NCBI GenBank assembly: GCA_002305925.1
Contig: DBRL01000010.1
Coordinates: forward strand, 1 to 64,000
Length of the DNA stretch: 64,000 nucleotides
Source: Candidatus Peregrinibacteria bacterium UBA1369
Lineage (GTDB): Bacteria > Patescibacteriota > Gracilibacteria > UBA1369
Direction of reading: 5' to 3'
Positions within the stretch are counted from its first letter, which is position 1, and every line of letters starts with the position of its first letter. A program made the position numbers and the translations under genes. The notes beneath the pieces were generated by a model. The model saw only the letters and a list, made by a program, of their open reading frames with translations, was not told where the DNA came from and searched no databases. Of the stretch, positions 16,316 to 24,754 are shown one piece after another.

Positions 16316-16899
16316 TTGAGGAGGATGGATTGCATCAGAGCGCTGAAGGGAATGTCGAAAAATGTCAGATGGATTTTCTGGATGTCGACGGCCACTGGGC
16401 CTATCGGCCGATTGAGCAATTGTACTGTCTCTCGATCGTTTCCGGTCGCGCTCCGGGGCTTTTTGTGCCCGATGACGGCGCCACGCGGGCCGAAATTACC
16501 AAAATGGCTCTGTTGATGAATGGTTATCAGGTAGATTTGACGGCGGAGAGCTCTTTTCCCGATATTGATGGCGGGCACTGGGCCTATCGTTACATTGCCA
16601 CGGCCGAGCGGCTGGGGGTGGTTAACGGCTATGGCGACGGTTTATTCCGTCCCGATAACAAGGTTTCACGGGCCGAGCTGGTGAAGATCTTTTTGCTGGC
16701 GGCAGGGAAAAGTCTGCCGGAAAATTATTCCTACAGCTTTGTGGATGTGCCCGAATATGCCTGGTATTATCCCTATGTCGGTATGGCTTTTAACCTGGAT
16801 CTCTTGAGCGGTTATGGCGATGGGACGTTCCGTCCCGACCGGGAGGTAACCAGGGCCGAAGCAGCCAAAATTGCCGTATATATGATGGCGATGCCCTGA
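16255..16899 (+). CDS. Triple SLH-domain anchor, likely C-terminal part of the preceding gene
   Basis: This frame encodes three SLH domains in a row (residues ~40-90, ~100-150, ~165-210): FLDVDGHWAY, FPDIDGGHWAYRYI...GYGDGLFRPD and FVDVPEYAWYYPY...GYGDGTFRPD, each with a TRAE/SRAE motif. SLH triplets bind cell-wall polysaccharide and anchor surface proteins. The frame has no signal peptide of its own, overlaps the upstream frame by 61 nt and starts next to the G7 tract. It is therefore best read as the anchor of the upstream protein after frameshift or a sequencing error. Confidence 0.75.
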   Translation: MDGGDSPDPGEVAEGDTGTVVEEDGLHQSAEGNVEKCQMDFLDVDGHWAYRPIEQLYCLSIVSGRAPGLFVPDDGATRAEITKMALLMNGYQVDLTAESSFPDIDGGHWAYRYIATAERLGVVNGYGDGLFRPDNKVSRAELVKIFLLAAGKSLPENYSYSFVDVPEYAWYYPYVGMAFNLDLLSGYGDGTFRPDREVTRAEAAKIAVYMMAMP

Positions 16900-16968
16900 A
16901 GTATTTGAGTTTGTGCGTTGGAATGAATTGCGCTTTAATCTATTAAAAAGCAATGTTATGTTGGTTTT

Positions 16969-17721
16969 ATGAACAGAAAAAAAATGTTGGTCGGCAAGGC
17001 GATGCGCCAGATCCATCAAGAGAAGAACAGCGGGACCGGAGCTGTTTTGAGTGAAGTGATTCTGGGCGGGCAGGACGGGCTGGTCAATACTTTGGGTGTG
17101 ATTCTGGGTTTGGCGGCGGCCAGTGCCGATTTAAGGCTGATTGTTGCCGGTGGATTGGCAGGGGCCATTGCCGAGGCCGTTTCGATGGGGGCGGTTGGGT
17201 ATACCAGTAAAGTGGCCGAAAGGGATTACTATTTGGGGGAACTGGAGCATGAACGACTGGAAGTGGAGAATACGCCGGAAGAGGAAATTGAGGAGGTGCG
17301 ACAGATTTATGCCAAAAAAGGCTTTAAAGGTCCTCTGTTGGAGCAGATGGTGGATGTGATCACTTCTGACAAGGAGCTGTGGCTGGAGACAATGATGCGT
17401 GAGGAACTCAATTTGGCTCCCATCGACGGGAAAAATCCTTTGAATTCTGCGCTGTTGATTGGCGGGACTTCTTTTCTGGGTGCGGCGATACCGCTCTTAC
17501 CTTTTGCCGCTTTTTACTTTCTGGGGCTGCAGTTTACGGGCCTGATTGGCTGGGCGATTTTGCTGGCTTTGGTGGTTTCGGCTTTAACACTGTTTGTGGC
17601 GGGGGCGATCAAGGCAAAGTTGACCATCGGCAAATGGTATAGAAGTGGAGTACAGATGCTACTTATTGGCATACTGTCTGCTTTGGCAGGCTATGCCATC
17701 GGCTCGATCTTCAGTGTTTAG
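16969..17721 (+). CDS. VIT1/CCC1-family metal transporter
   Basis: This 250-aa membrane protein has the family hallmarks. Helix 1 contains GGQDGLVNTLGVILGLAAA, helix 2 contains AGAIAEAVSMGAVGYTS, and the cytoplasmic metal-binding domain (residues ~75-150) is rich in Glu. Three C-terminal helices complete it. Relatives move Fe2+/Mn2+ into a compartment or out of the cytoplasm, so Fe/Mn export is inferred. An alternative ATG lies at 16984. Confidence 0.85.
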   Translation: MNRKKMLVGKAMRQIHQEKNSGTGAVLSEVILGGQDGLVNTLGVILGLAAASADLRLIVAGGLAGAIAEAVSMGAVGYTSKVAERDYYLGELEHERLEVENTPEEEIEEVRQIYAKKGFKGPLLEQMVDVITSDKELWLETMMREELNLAPIDGKNPLNSALLIGGTSFLGAAIPLLPFAAFYFLGLQFTGLIGWAILLALVVSALTLFVAGAIKAKLTIGKWYRSGVQMLLIGILSALAGYAIGSIFSV

Positions 17722-17811
17722 GGCAAGGTCGCGCTGTCAGTCGGCATTTTCTTCACTTTTTGAACAAGGCCGTCTATACTGGGCGGGAAAAAATAAATTT
17801 TGTCATTTTTT

Positions 17812-18960
17812 ATGAAAAAAACAGATGATGTTTTTGCCGCCGATTCGTTGATTTTGGAGAAATTGCCGGCCTATTTTCTGTTCGCCGTGATTCTCTGGGT
17901 GGCCTGGCAGCTTTTTGGTGTGGTACAGCCTTTTATGATGGTGCTGATTTTCTCGGCCATTGTGGCCAGCATTACTTTCCCGATTTACGCCAAGTTTGAG
18001 GTCTGGCTGAAAGGCAAAAAACGTCTGGCTTCCCTGATTACCTGTCTGTTGGTGGTTTTTGCCATTGTCATTCCGCTGATTATCTTTTTGCTGATTTTGG
18101 CCGGTCAGGCGATGGATCTCTATCGTGTGATCAACAATTATCTGCAAAATGTTGATGTGACCGCCCTGCTCAAATGGGAAAAGGGGAATATTCTCTATGA
18201 CCTGTCTGGTTCCTACAGCAATGAGGTGGCTGCCCTGGTGCAGCAGAACATGGATAGCCTGAAAAACGGTCTGGCCGAGTCGGCCAAGTTCATCAGTACT
18301 TTTGCTGCCAAGCAGAGCGCTAAAATCCTGGCCGATGTGGGACTGTCGATATTCAATCTGTTGCTGATGTTTTTTACGCTCTATTTTCTCTACAAGGACG
18401 GGCGTTTTATTCTGCGCCGGATGATGATGCTCAGCCCCTTGCCGATGCGCTATGAGAAGGAGGTTTATCGCAAATTTCATGAGATCAGCAAGGCCACTCT
18501 GTTTGGTACTTTTCTGACTGCCATCGCCCAGGGTGTGGTGGCCTGGATCGGTTTCTCGATAGCCGGCGTACCCAGTGCCTTTTTCTGGGGGACGGCCGTT
18601 TCGATTTTTTCCCTGGTACCGACGGTGGGAACGTCGATTATCTGGTTCCCGATGGGTCTGATTATGCTGATTGGCGGTAACTGGTGGGGGCTTTTTGTAC
18701 TGCTCTGGGGCTTTACCCTGATCAGTACGGTGGACAATTTGCTGCGCATCATCTTTATCGGATCTTCGGCCAAAATCAACCCACTGCTGATTTTTATTAC
18801 CGTTTTCGGCGGAATGCTGTCTTTTGGGCTTATTGGTGTGATTTTCGGGCCTATGCTGCTGGTGCTTTTCTTCACTTTTCTCCATGTTTACGAGCTGGAG
18901 TATGCCGAAAGGCTGGGCAGGGAAGATGAATTGGGCTTACAGGAGCCAACTTTTGATTAA
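17812..18960 (+). CDS. AI-2E family permease (UPF0118/PerM)
   Basis: This 382-aa protein has about seven to eight membrane helices. The C-terminal block TVGTSIIWFPMGLIMLIGGNW...NLLRIIFIG...PLLIFITVFGGMLSFGLIGVIFGPM is typical of the family. I start at ATG 17812; an in-frame TTG at 17800 is less likely. Family members export signalling molecules or ions, and the substrate cannot be read from sequence. A TTAAAAGG/CCTTTTAA hairpin overlaps the stop codon. Confidence 0.88.
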   Translation: MKKTDDVFAADSLILEKLPAYFLFAVILWVAWQLFGVVQPFMMVLIFSAIVASITFPIYAKFEVWLKGKKRLASLITCLLVVFAIVIPLIIFLLILAGQAMDLYRVINNYLQNVDVTALLKWEKGNILYDLSGSYSNEVAALVQQNMDSLKNGLAESAKFISTFAAKQSAKILADVGLSIFNLLLMFFTLYFLYKDGRFILRRMMMLSPLPMRYEKEVYRKFHEISKATLFGTFLTAIAQGVVAWIGFSIAGVPSAFFWGTAVSIFSLVPTVGTSIIWFPMGLIMLIGGNWWGLFVLLWGFTLISTVDNLLRIIFIGSSAKINPLLIFITVFGGMLSFGLIGVIFGPMLLVLFFTFLHVYELEYAERLGREDELGLQEPTFD

Positions 18961-18990
18961 AAGGATCGCCTTTTAAGAGAGGCATGTGTA

Positions 18991-19018
18991 TTGACAAATT
19001 CCTAATGAATGGTATTAT
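18991..19018 (+). promoter_or_regulatory. Strong promoter upstream of an SLH protein
   Basis: Perfect TTGACA, a 16-nt spacer and TATTAT (5/6). The predicted start is near 19025, about 20 nt before the coding region. The strength fits an abundant surface protein. Confidence 0.7.
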
Positions 19019-19047
19019 ATTAGGATTACAGTTAATACAAAAATGCC

Positions 19048-19845
19048 TTGAAGTTCAAAGAGTTGTTCAACAAAAAGAGACTGAACTGGAGCGCGGAGAA
19101 GGATTATGGCGTGAACGAGGGCAAAATTGACCGATTTTCCTGGTCGAAAATAGTTCTGATGATTCCGGTGGCGCTGGTGATTTCCTGTATGCTGGTGCTG
19201 GCGGCCGTTATTGGCATACCTACGCTGAAGAGTGGTTTGGTTTCGCTGATTGGTGACAAGGATCCGCCCGCCGCGCTGAAAAGCGCCGCGCCGGAGGTGC
19301 TTTTCAGCGATGTGAAGGCCGATTCAAAGTATTTTGATTCCCTGGCCTATCTGAAGAGGAACGGGATTATTTCCGGTTTTTCAGACAATTCTTTTCGCCC
19401 CTATCAGGAACTGAAGCGTGCCGAATTGATCAAGGCGATAGTCACGGCCAAGAAGTATTTCCCTTTGGCCCTGAATTATAATGGTTGTTTCAAAGACGTG
19501 GGCATGGAGTGGTACGCCCCCGCCGTTTGTTTTGCCAAGGAAAAGGAGTGGGTCAAGGGATACGCCGATGGTACTTTTCATCCGCAGGAGAGCCTGACCA
19601 GGGCCGAGGCTCTGAAAATAATCATGGAGGCCTTTGAGATCAGAGTGGCGGAGGTTGATGATCCGCCTCTGGAAACATTTGCCGATCTGGACAGGGATGC
19701 CTGGTATTATCCCTATGTCGAGACGGCACTGGCTCTGAAACTGATTGATGAAAATCCCAATCTGGAATTTTATCGGCCGGACGACCCGGCTCTGCGGGGA
19801 GATACGTCGCAGATTATATACCGCGTGCTGCAGTCACGGCTTTAG
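19048..19845 (+). CDS. Membrane-anchored SLH-domain protein
   Basis: This 265-aa protein has a charged N-terminus, one membrane helix (residues ~34-58), a short linker and three SLH-type domains (from residue ~85). These include FSDVKADSKYFDSLAYLKRNGI, FKDVGMEWYAPAVCFAKEKEW and FADLDRDAWYYPYVETALALK. Having both a membrane anchor and SLH domains, it may tie the cytoplasmic membrane to the wall or S-layer. The start codon is a TTG; the ATG just upstream is in another frame and stops at once. Its stop overlaps the end of the convergent dsbA-like gene by 4 nt. Confidence 0.8.
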   Translation: MKFKELFNKKRLNWSAEKDYGVNEGKIDRFSWSKIVLMIPVALVISCMLVLAAVIGIPTLKSGLVSLIGDKDPPAALKSAAPEVLFSDVKADSKYFDSLAYLKRNGIISGFSDNSFRPYQELKRAELIKAIVTAKKYFPLALNYNGCFKDVGMEWYAPAVCFAKEKEWVKGYADGTFHPQESLTRAEALKIIMEAFEIRVAEVDDPPLETFADLDRDAWYYPYVETALALKLIDENPNLEFYRPDDPALRGDTSQIIYRVLQSRL

Positions 19846-20495
19846 TTCGCGGCCAGTGGGGCGGCAAGGGTACGGTCCAGCAAATCGGCGAAAGCGGAGA
19901 AGTCTTTTGCTCCTACCAGCGGTTCTCCGTTGATAAAGAAGCTTGGGGTGCCGCGCAACGATTTGCCTACGGCCTCACGATAGTCTTTTTCTATATTGGC
20001 CAGGAATTTGTCGCTGTCCAGACAGTCGGCAAAGCGGGCTTCGTCCAGACCGAGTTCAGCGGCCCATGCTTTGAAGGTGCTGAGGTAATTTTCCTGTCCG
20101 GACCAGAGCTGCTGTTTGGTGAACAGCAATTCGTGCATTTCCCAGAATTTGCCCTGTTCCAGGGCGCATTCGGAGGCGCTGGCCGCGCCGACGGCCTGGG
20201 GGTGGATGTTGAGCGGGAAATGCTTGAAAACATATCTGACTTTGCCCGTGTCCACATAGTCGCGGATGATTTTGGGCAGGGTTTCCTCGGAATAGCGCCG
20301 GCAGAGCGGACACTGAAAATCGCTGTATTCAATCATTACCACCGGCGCGTCTTCCCGTCCCAGTGATTTTACCGACCCCACGGCAGAGGGGGGTTCTGCC
20401 GCCGCCTGTGGTATGGAGGCAAAGCCGCGGATCAGATAGCCGAGTATCAGACCGAGTAGCAGTACGCTAAGGTATTTGAAAAATCGATTGTCCAT
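19842..20495 (-). CDS. DsbA-like thiol-disulfide oxidoreductase
   Basis: This 217-aa protein has an N-terminal membrane anchor (residues ~7-25) and a thioredoxin fold with a C-P-L-C active site in YSDFQCPLCRRY. A helical insert and cis-proline loop RGTPSFFINGEPLVGA follow. It belongs to the DsbA/BdbD-like family that oxidises cysteines outside the membrane. I chose the ATG at 20495. Its first 29 nt overlap the 3' end of the lamin-tail gene on the same strand, suggesting translational coupling. No DsbB/VKOR partner is visible in the window. Confidence 0.88.
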   Translation of the reverse strand: MDNRFFKYLSVLLLGLILGYLIRGFASIPQAAAEPPSAVGSVKSLGREDAPVVMIEYSDFQCPLCRRYSEETLPKIIRDYVDTGKVRYVFKHFPLNIHPQAVGAASASECALEQGKFWEMHELLFTKQQLWSGQENYLSTFKAWAAELGLDEARFADCLDSDKFLANIEKDYREAVGKSLRGTPSFFINGEPLVGAKDFSAFADLLDRTLAAPLAAN

Positions 20496-22140
20496 TGTTT
20501 GTTTCTTGAAGTGGTGTAGCGTTTTCGAGTTTAAGGTATTTCCCGTCGGCTGACAATTGTTTGCGTTTCCAGAGCCAATAGCCGCCCCCGCCCAGCAGGG
20601 CGGGGGCGGCCAGGAGCAGGAGGCCTGCGGCGCCGGATGGCGCCGCAGGCCATTGGGGCGGGGACGCCATGGCGTCCCCGCCAAGTTCATAGCTGTGCAG
20701 TTTGAGCAGATGGCTGAAATTCCCTCTGTTCGCCGGTGCTTCCGAAAGTTCTCCGGTGAAAATGCCGCTGCTTCCGGCCCGGAAGATTTCCTTGGCCAGC
20801 GGGCCTTTGATTACATCCTCGCTGAAAATGACCAGAATATCATTGTCACCATTGATTTGGTCCGGTCTGTTGGTGTCGTTGGTTGTCGTAAGGGCTGTTT
20901 CTTGGCTGTATTCAGCACTTTGCAGTGAGAAATGGTAGATTTCTCCAAATATGGCTGGGGCGCTGATGATGCCGCTGACAGTTGTCAACTCAGGGTTGGG
21001 CTGGCCGGGGGTGGGGGAAGATGTCCATTGCCATGTTTCTTCGCCGTCGTGGAGGATCAAGGCATAGGAAAAGCCTTTTTTGGCCCCATCATACTCTTGC
21101 TCTCCGACGGGGCTGCCGTCGGGCAGAAAAAGCCGGACGCTGTCACTATTATTATTGAGCACTATTTTGTATTCTTTGAGACTGATTTGAGCCGTTGCTC
21201 CGGGGGAGATCAGATGCCCCTCCAGACGACGTGGTTTGCTGCCGCCCGACGCATCGTCGATGATCCAGTTGTGCAGGCTGATGGTTTGATCACTTTGATT
21301 GAACAGTTCGATCCATTCAAAAGATTCTTTGCCCGCAGGCGCAGGAAAGATTTCTGTAATGATCAGTTCCGGAATGCCCTGCGGGTCGGTATTGCCGCCG
21401 GATTCGATCAGATTCTCCAGCGAAACCACTGCCGTCTTTTTGCTTTCTTCTTTGTTTGTAGTGTTGTTTTGCTGATCTGTTTCGAGAATTTCCCAGGCCG
21501 AGGCATTGTTTTCATCGCCGGTTTTGATCAGAGACTGATTGTTCTTGACGGTGTCGCTGGGGTAGCAGCTTTCGATATCGGCATCTTCCCATAACTCTTC
21601 CGAAACGACAGAAGGGAATTGTTTGACTTCGGCTGCGGCAACCGGTGGCTTGAACCAGCAGAAAAAGGCCAATGGCTTTTTGCCATGACTGATCAGAAGC
21701 TGTTCGCTGGTGCCAGTGAGACCTTTTTGGGCGCTGAAAAGTCTGGCGATATCATCTTTGGACTGCAGGCCGTCCTGGTCTTCTTGACCCGCCGCATTAA
21801 ATTGAAAATATATCTGCTGGCTTGGCTTGACCCAGAGATCTGTTTCGACAGTTTTGAATACTTTGTCGTCGAAAAATTCCAGTCCGCGCAAATTAACTTT
21901 TTCTTCTTCGGATTGGACATGAAAGATGAAATAATCCGCGCTGCTGTTTTTGAAAGAGATTTCTTTGAGAACAATTGAAGCTTCGAATTTCCCGGAAAGC
22001 TGCGTGGCAAGTGTGGAAGTACCGATCGCCATGTCTGGGGTCGCCGGGACTTCGGTAACCAAATTGGCGGCAAAACAGAAGGGTCCGCATAAAAACGTGT
22101 TGACTGTTGTTAATAATGCTGTTGTAAATCTTGGTCCCAT
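20467..22140 (-). CDS. Lamin-tail-domain surface protein
   Basis: This 557-aa protein is read from ATG 22140, which begins a signal peptide (GPRFTTALLTTVNTFLCGPFC); the frame extends to 22215. A lamin tail domain lies at residues ~255-375, with the motifs E-I-F-P-A-P-A-G-K-E-S-F-E-W-I-E-L-F-N and L-H-N-W-I-I-D-D. A cohesin-like or beta-rich N-terminal region precedes it. Near the C-terminus a Pro/Gly/Ala-rich hydrophobic helix is followed by WKRK, which looks like a sorting or membrane anchor. Three perfect palindromes encode the region just before and within that helix. Confidence 0.72.
   Translation of the reverse strand: MGPRFTTALLTTVNTFLCGPFCFAANLVTEVPATPDMAIGTSTLATQLSGKFEASIVLKEISFKNSSADYFIFHVQSEEEKVNLRGLEFFDDKVFKTVETDLWVKPSQQIYFQFNAAGQEDQDGLQSKDDIARLFSAQKGLTGTSEQLLISHGKKPLAFFCWFKPPVAAAEVKQFPSVVSEELWEDADIESCYPSDTVKNNQSLIKTGDENNASAWEILETDQQNNTTNKEESKKTAVVSLENLIESGGNTDPQGIPELIITEIFPAPAGKESFEWIELFNQSDQTISLHNWIIDDASGGSKPRRLEGHLISPGATAQISLKEYKIVLNNNSDSVRLFLPDGSPVGEQEYDGAKKGFSYALILHDGEETWQWTSSPTPGQPNPELTTVSGIISAPAIFGEIYHFSLQSAEYSQETALTTTNDTNRPDQINGDNDILVIFSEDVIKGPLAKEIFRAGSSGIFTGELSEAPANRGNFSHLLKLHSYELGGDAMASPPQWPAAPSGAAGLLLLAAPALLGGGGYWLWKRKQLSADGKYLKLENATPLQETNNGQSIFQIP
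20581..20682. repeat. Three consecutive perfect GC-rich palindromes inside a coding region
   Basis: Palindrome A pairs GCCGCCCCCGCCC with GGGCGGGGGCGGC (20581-20610, loop 4). B pairs GGCCTGCGGCGCC with GGCGCCGCAGGCC (20622-20651, loop 4). C pairs GGCGGGGACGCC with GGCGTCCCCGCC (20657-20682, loop 2). All stems are 12-13 bp with no mismatches. They lie in frame within the C-terminal anchor of the lamin-tail protein. Confidence 0.85.
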
Positions 22141-22219
22141 GGCCTTATGGATAAGTAAAAAATGGCTTGTCTGCAAAATAATCCACTGTTCTGAAGGCAA
22201 CATGAAAAAATGCATTGTT

Positions 22220-22249
22220 TTGACAGTGCGGGGCGGGATGTGATTTGAT
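22220..22249 (+). promoter_or_regulatory. Promoter upstream of rny
   Basis: Perfect TTGACA, an 18-nt spacer and TTTGAT (4/6). The downstream ATG at 22285 is favoured as the start over the TTG at 22249, which lies inside the promoter. Confidence 0.5.
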
Positions 22250-22284
22250 TGTTCGGTAGAAATAAAAAATTAACCAATAAGGCA

Positions 22285-23814
22285 ATGGACACCATTCAGA
22301 TTATTGTTGCCTTGTTGCTGTCTGGATTTATCGGTGCCCTGGTCGGTTATTTCGCCAAGAAAATAGCCAAGCGCGATCAGACCGAGGCACAGGCCAAGGA
22401 GGCTGAGAAGCTTCTTTCCGAGGCCAATTCAAAGGCCAAAGAAATTCTGCTCGATGCCAGAAACGAGGCCCTGAAAACACTGGAACAGCACAAGGTTGAC
22501 GAAGAAAAAAAGCGGCAGCAACTTGATAAAATCGAGGCCCGGATGCTGGACAGGGAGGAATCCCTGGAAAAAAAGATTCAATCTGCCGATCAATTGCGTA
22601 CCGAATTGGAACAGAAGGTGGTAAAGGTCAAGGAGTTGCGCGAGGAGGCTGAGAAGAAACTGGAAGAACAGAAAAAAGAGTTGGAAAAGGTGGCTTCCCT
22701 GACCAGGGATGAGGCCAAGGAGCTTTTGATGCATGAGGTCGAACAGGCTTCACGGCAGGATTTGGCAGAACAGATCAAAAAGGCCGAGGAGTCGTTAAAG
22801 AAAGAAGCCAAGTCCAAGGCAACCTTTATCATTGCCGACGCTATTCAGCGTTATGCCGCCGAGGTGGCCACCGAATACACCGCTACCGTTGTCGCGCTCC
22901 CCTCGGATGATTTGAAGGGCAGAATTATCGGCAAGGAGGGGCGCAATGTGATGGCTTTTGAGCAGGCTACCGGTATTGATGTGATCATTGATGACACGCC
23001 CGGATCGATTGTAATTTCAGGATTTGATCTGGTGCGACGCTATATCGCCAAGATTTCCCTGGAAAAATTGCTGCTGGATGGACGTATTCATCCGGCGCGC
23101 ATTGAGGAAGTGGTGACCAAAACCCAGGAGGAGGTCAATGTAATGATCAAGGATTTGGGTGACAAGGCTGCCTATGAAACCGGTGTGGCCGGGTTGCCGG
23201 TCAATCTGATCAAACTTCTCGGTCGTTTAAAATTCCGGACCAGCCATGGCCAAAACGTTTTGAAACATTCGATGGAAGTAGCCTATCTGGCCGCCAATCT
23301 GGCCGCCGAAGTCGGGGCTGATGTGGAAACGTGCAAAAGGGCGGGTTTGCTCCATGACATCGGCAAATCAACCGATCATGAGATTCAGGGCCATCATGCC
23401 GTCATCGGCAGGGATATCCTGAAAAAATTCAATATTGCCGAGGAGGTGATTCATTGTGTGGAATCCCATGAGGGAGACATTGAGCCGCGCACACCGGAAG
23501 CGATGGTAGTGGCGGCGGCCAACATGATTGCCGTGGCCCGCCCCGGTGCCACCAAACAGAATCTCGAAGGCTTTGTCAAACGGATGGAGGAGCTGGAGCA
23601 TACCGTAAACGGTTTCCAGGGCGTAGAGAAAACCTATGCCGTGCAGGCCGGCAGCGAAGTGCGTATCTTTGTCAGACCTGATCAGGTTGATGATTATGCG
23701 GCCGCCAAGCTGACCCATGATATCGCCCGCAAGATTGAGAAAGATCTGCAATATGCCGGGCAGATCAAAATCCATTTGCTGCGCGAGACCCGCGCCGAAG
23801 ACATAGCCAAGTAA
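22285..23814 (+). CDS. rny: Ribonuclease Y
   Basis: This 509-aa endoribonuclease initiates mRNA decay at the membrane. It has an N-terminal membrane helix (residues ~4-24), a long coiled coil (~30-190) and a KH domain (LKGRIIGKEGRNVMAFEQATGIDVIID). The HD domain carries the metal motif HDIGK. Its length fits the family (~510-520). The next gene begins 1 nt after its stop, so the two are translationally coupled. Confidence 0.95.
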   Translation: MDTIQIIVALLLSGFIGALVGYFAKKIAKRDQTEAQAKEAEKLLSEANSKAKEILLDARNEALKTLEQHKVDEEKKRQQLDKIEARMLDREESLEKKIQSADQLRTELEQKVVKVKELREEAEKKLEEQKKELEKVASLTRDEAKELLMHEVEQASRQDLAEQIKKAEESLKKEAKSKATFIIADAIQRYAAEVATEYTATVVALPSDDLKGRIIGKEGRNVMAFEQATGIDVIIDDTPGSIVISGFDLVRRYIAKISLEKLLLDGRIHPARIEEVVTKTQEEVNVMIKDLGDKAAYETGVAGLPVNLIKLLGRLKFRTSHGQNVLKHSMEVAYLAANLAAEVGADVETCKRAGLLHDIGKSTDHEIQGHHAVIGRDILKKFNIAEEVIHCVESHEGDIEPRTPEAMVVAAANMIAVARPGATKQNLEGFVKRMEELEHTVNGFQGVEKTYAVQAGSEVRIFVRPDQVDDYAAAKLTHDIARKIEKDLQYAGQIKIHLLRETRAEDIAK

Positions 23815-23815
23815 A

Positions 23816-24676
23816 ATGGGAGAAAGTACAGAATTCAACCGGATGCGCGTCGAGGGGGAGAAATTGCTGCTGTTGATCGACAATGTCGGTTGGGAAAAGG
23901 CGCGTCTGCTGGCCACGGAAAACAAGGCCAGGGCTTTCGGTTCACTGTTAAGTTTTTTGAGCAAACCTAATCCCGACGATATCGATATCATATATGAGGA
24001 AAAGCGATATGAGGCTTTTTGGCGGGTGGTGGGAGAGGCCAATTTTGAATACAAAAGGCGGGCTAAATTTCTGGTGCCGGTGGCGGCGGAAGTGGAAGAC
24101 GTCGAGATGTTTGGTCAGATTTTCAAGGCGGATCGTGACACCGGCAATTTCACTCTGGAGGGGGTGGAACATTGTCGTGAAAAGTACCGTGAGGAATTAA
24201 TGATCGATGCCAATACCGATCAGCCCGGTGATTTTTCGCGCTATCTGCATTTCAGTCATCAGCCGTTGATCTCAACCGAAGAACTGACTTTGGACGGGAC
24301 GCCGATCAGTCGTCTGGAGACCAGAGCCAATGGACTTGTAAGGCAGGTGCTGGGGTCCCTGGTGAAGCCCTTCAAGGCCGATGAAATTCTCTTTGAGGAA
24401 ATTGCCATCAGTGAATTAAATCTATATTTCTACCCGGTCTATACTTTTGAATATCACTGGAAAACTCGTGACAAGAAGGCTACGGTCAACTATGACGGGG
24501 TGACTACGGAGATTAACTGGAAAGGCACCAAGGTTTCCGATGTCCTCAAGAAAAGCTTTACCAGCGACGATTTATTTGAGTTTTCCAAGGAGATTGCCGA
24601 AAACATCATCCCGGGCGGCGGGCTGGCCATGATGATGGGCAAAAAGGTAATTGAGATGACGAAGAAGAAGTCTTAA
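23816..24676 (+). CDS. Unknown protein coupled to RNase Y
   Basis: This 286-aa protein has no signal peptide and no clear membrane helix. It is mixed alpha/beta. A notable stretch near residues 200-235 (LYFYPVYTFEYHWKTRDKKATVNYDG) resembles domains that follow a conserved 'YYPVY' motif in other uncharacterised bacterial proteins. The C-terminus is Lys-rich. It starts 1 nt after the rny stop, so it may act with RNase Y or be co-regulated. I do not recognise a family. Confidence 0.7.
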   Translation: MGESTEFNRMRVEGEKLLLLIDNVGWEKARLLATENKARAFGSLLSFLSKPNPDDIDIIYEEKRYEAFWRVVGEANFEYKRRAKFLVPVAAEVEDVEMFGQIFKADRDTGNFTLEGVEHCREKYREELMIDANTDQPGDFSRYLHFSHQPLISTEELTLDGTPISRLETRANGLVRQVLGSLVKPFKADEILFEEIAISELNLYFYPVYTFEYHWKTRDKKATVNYDGVTTEINWKGTKVSDVLKKSFTSDDLFEFSKEIAENIIPGGGLAMMMGKKVIEMTKKKS

Positions 24677-24685
24677 AAATTTTCA

Positions 24686-24712
24686 TTAGCACTCCGGACA
24701 ATTTTGTGCTAA
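24686..24712 (+). promoter_or_regulatory. CIRCE-like operator (HrcA site) of groES-groEL
   Basis: TTAGCACTC, a 9-nt spacer and TTGTGCTAA. The left arm is identical to the CIRCE consensus TTAGCACTC-N9-GAGTGCTAA and the right arm differs at two bases. It lies 43 nt before the groES ATG, in the usual operator position. This predicts an HrcA repressor elsewhere in the genome. Confidence 0.85.
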
Positions 24713-24754
24713 TTTTTCCAGCGAGCAAAAAATTATTTCTTAACTTTATTGGTT

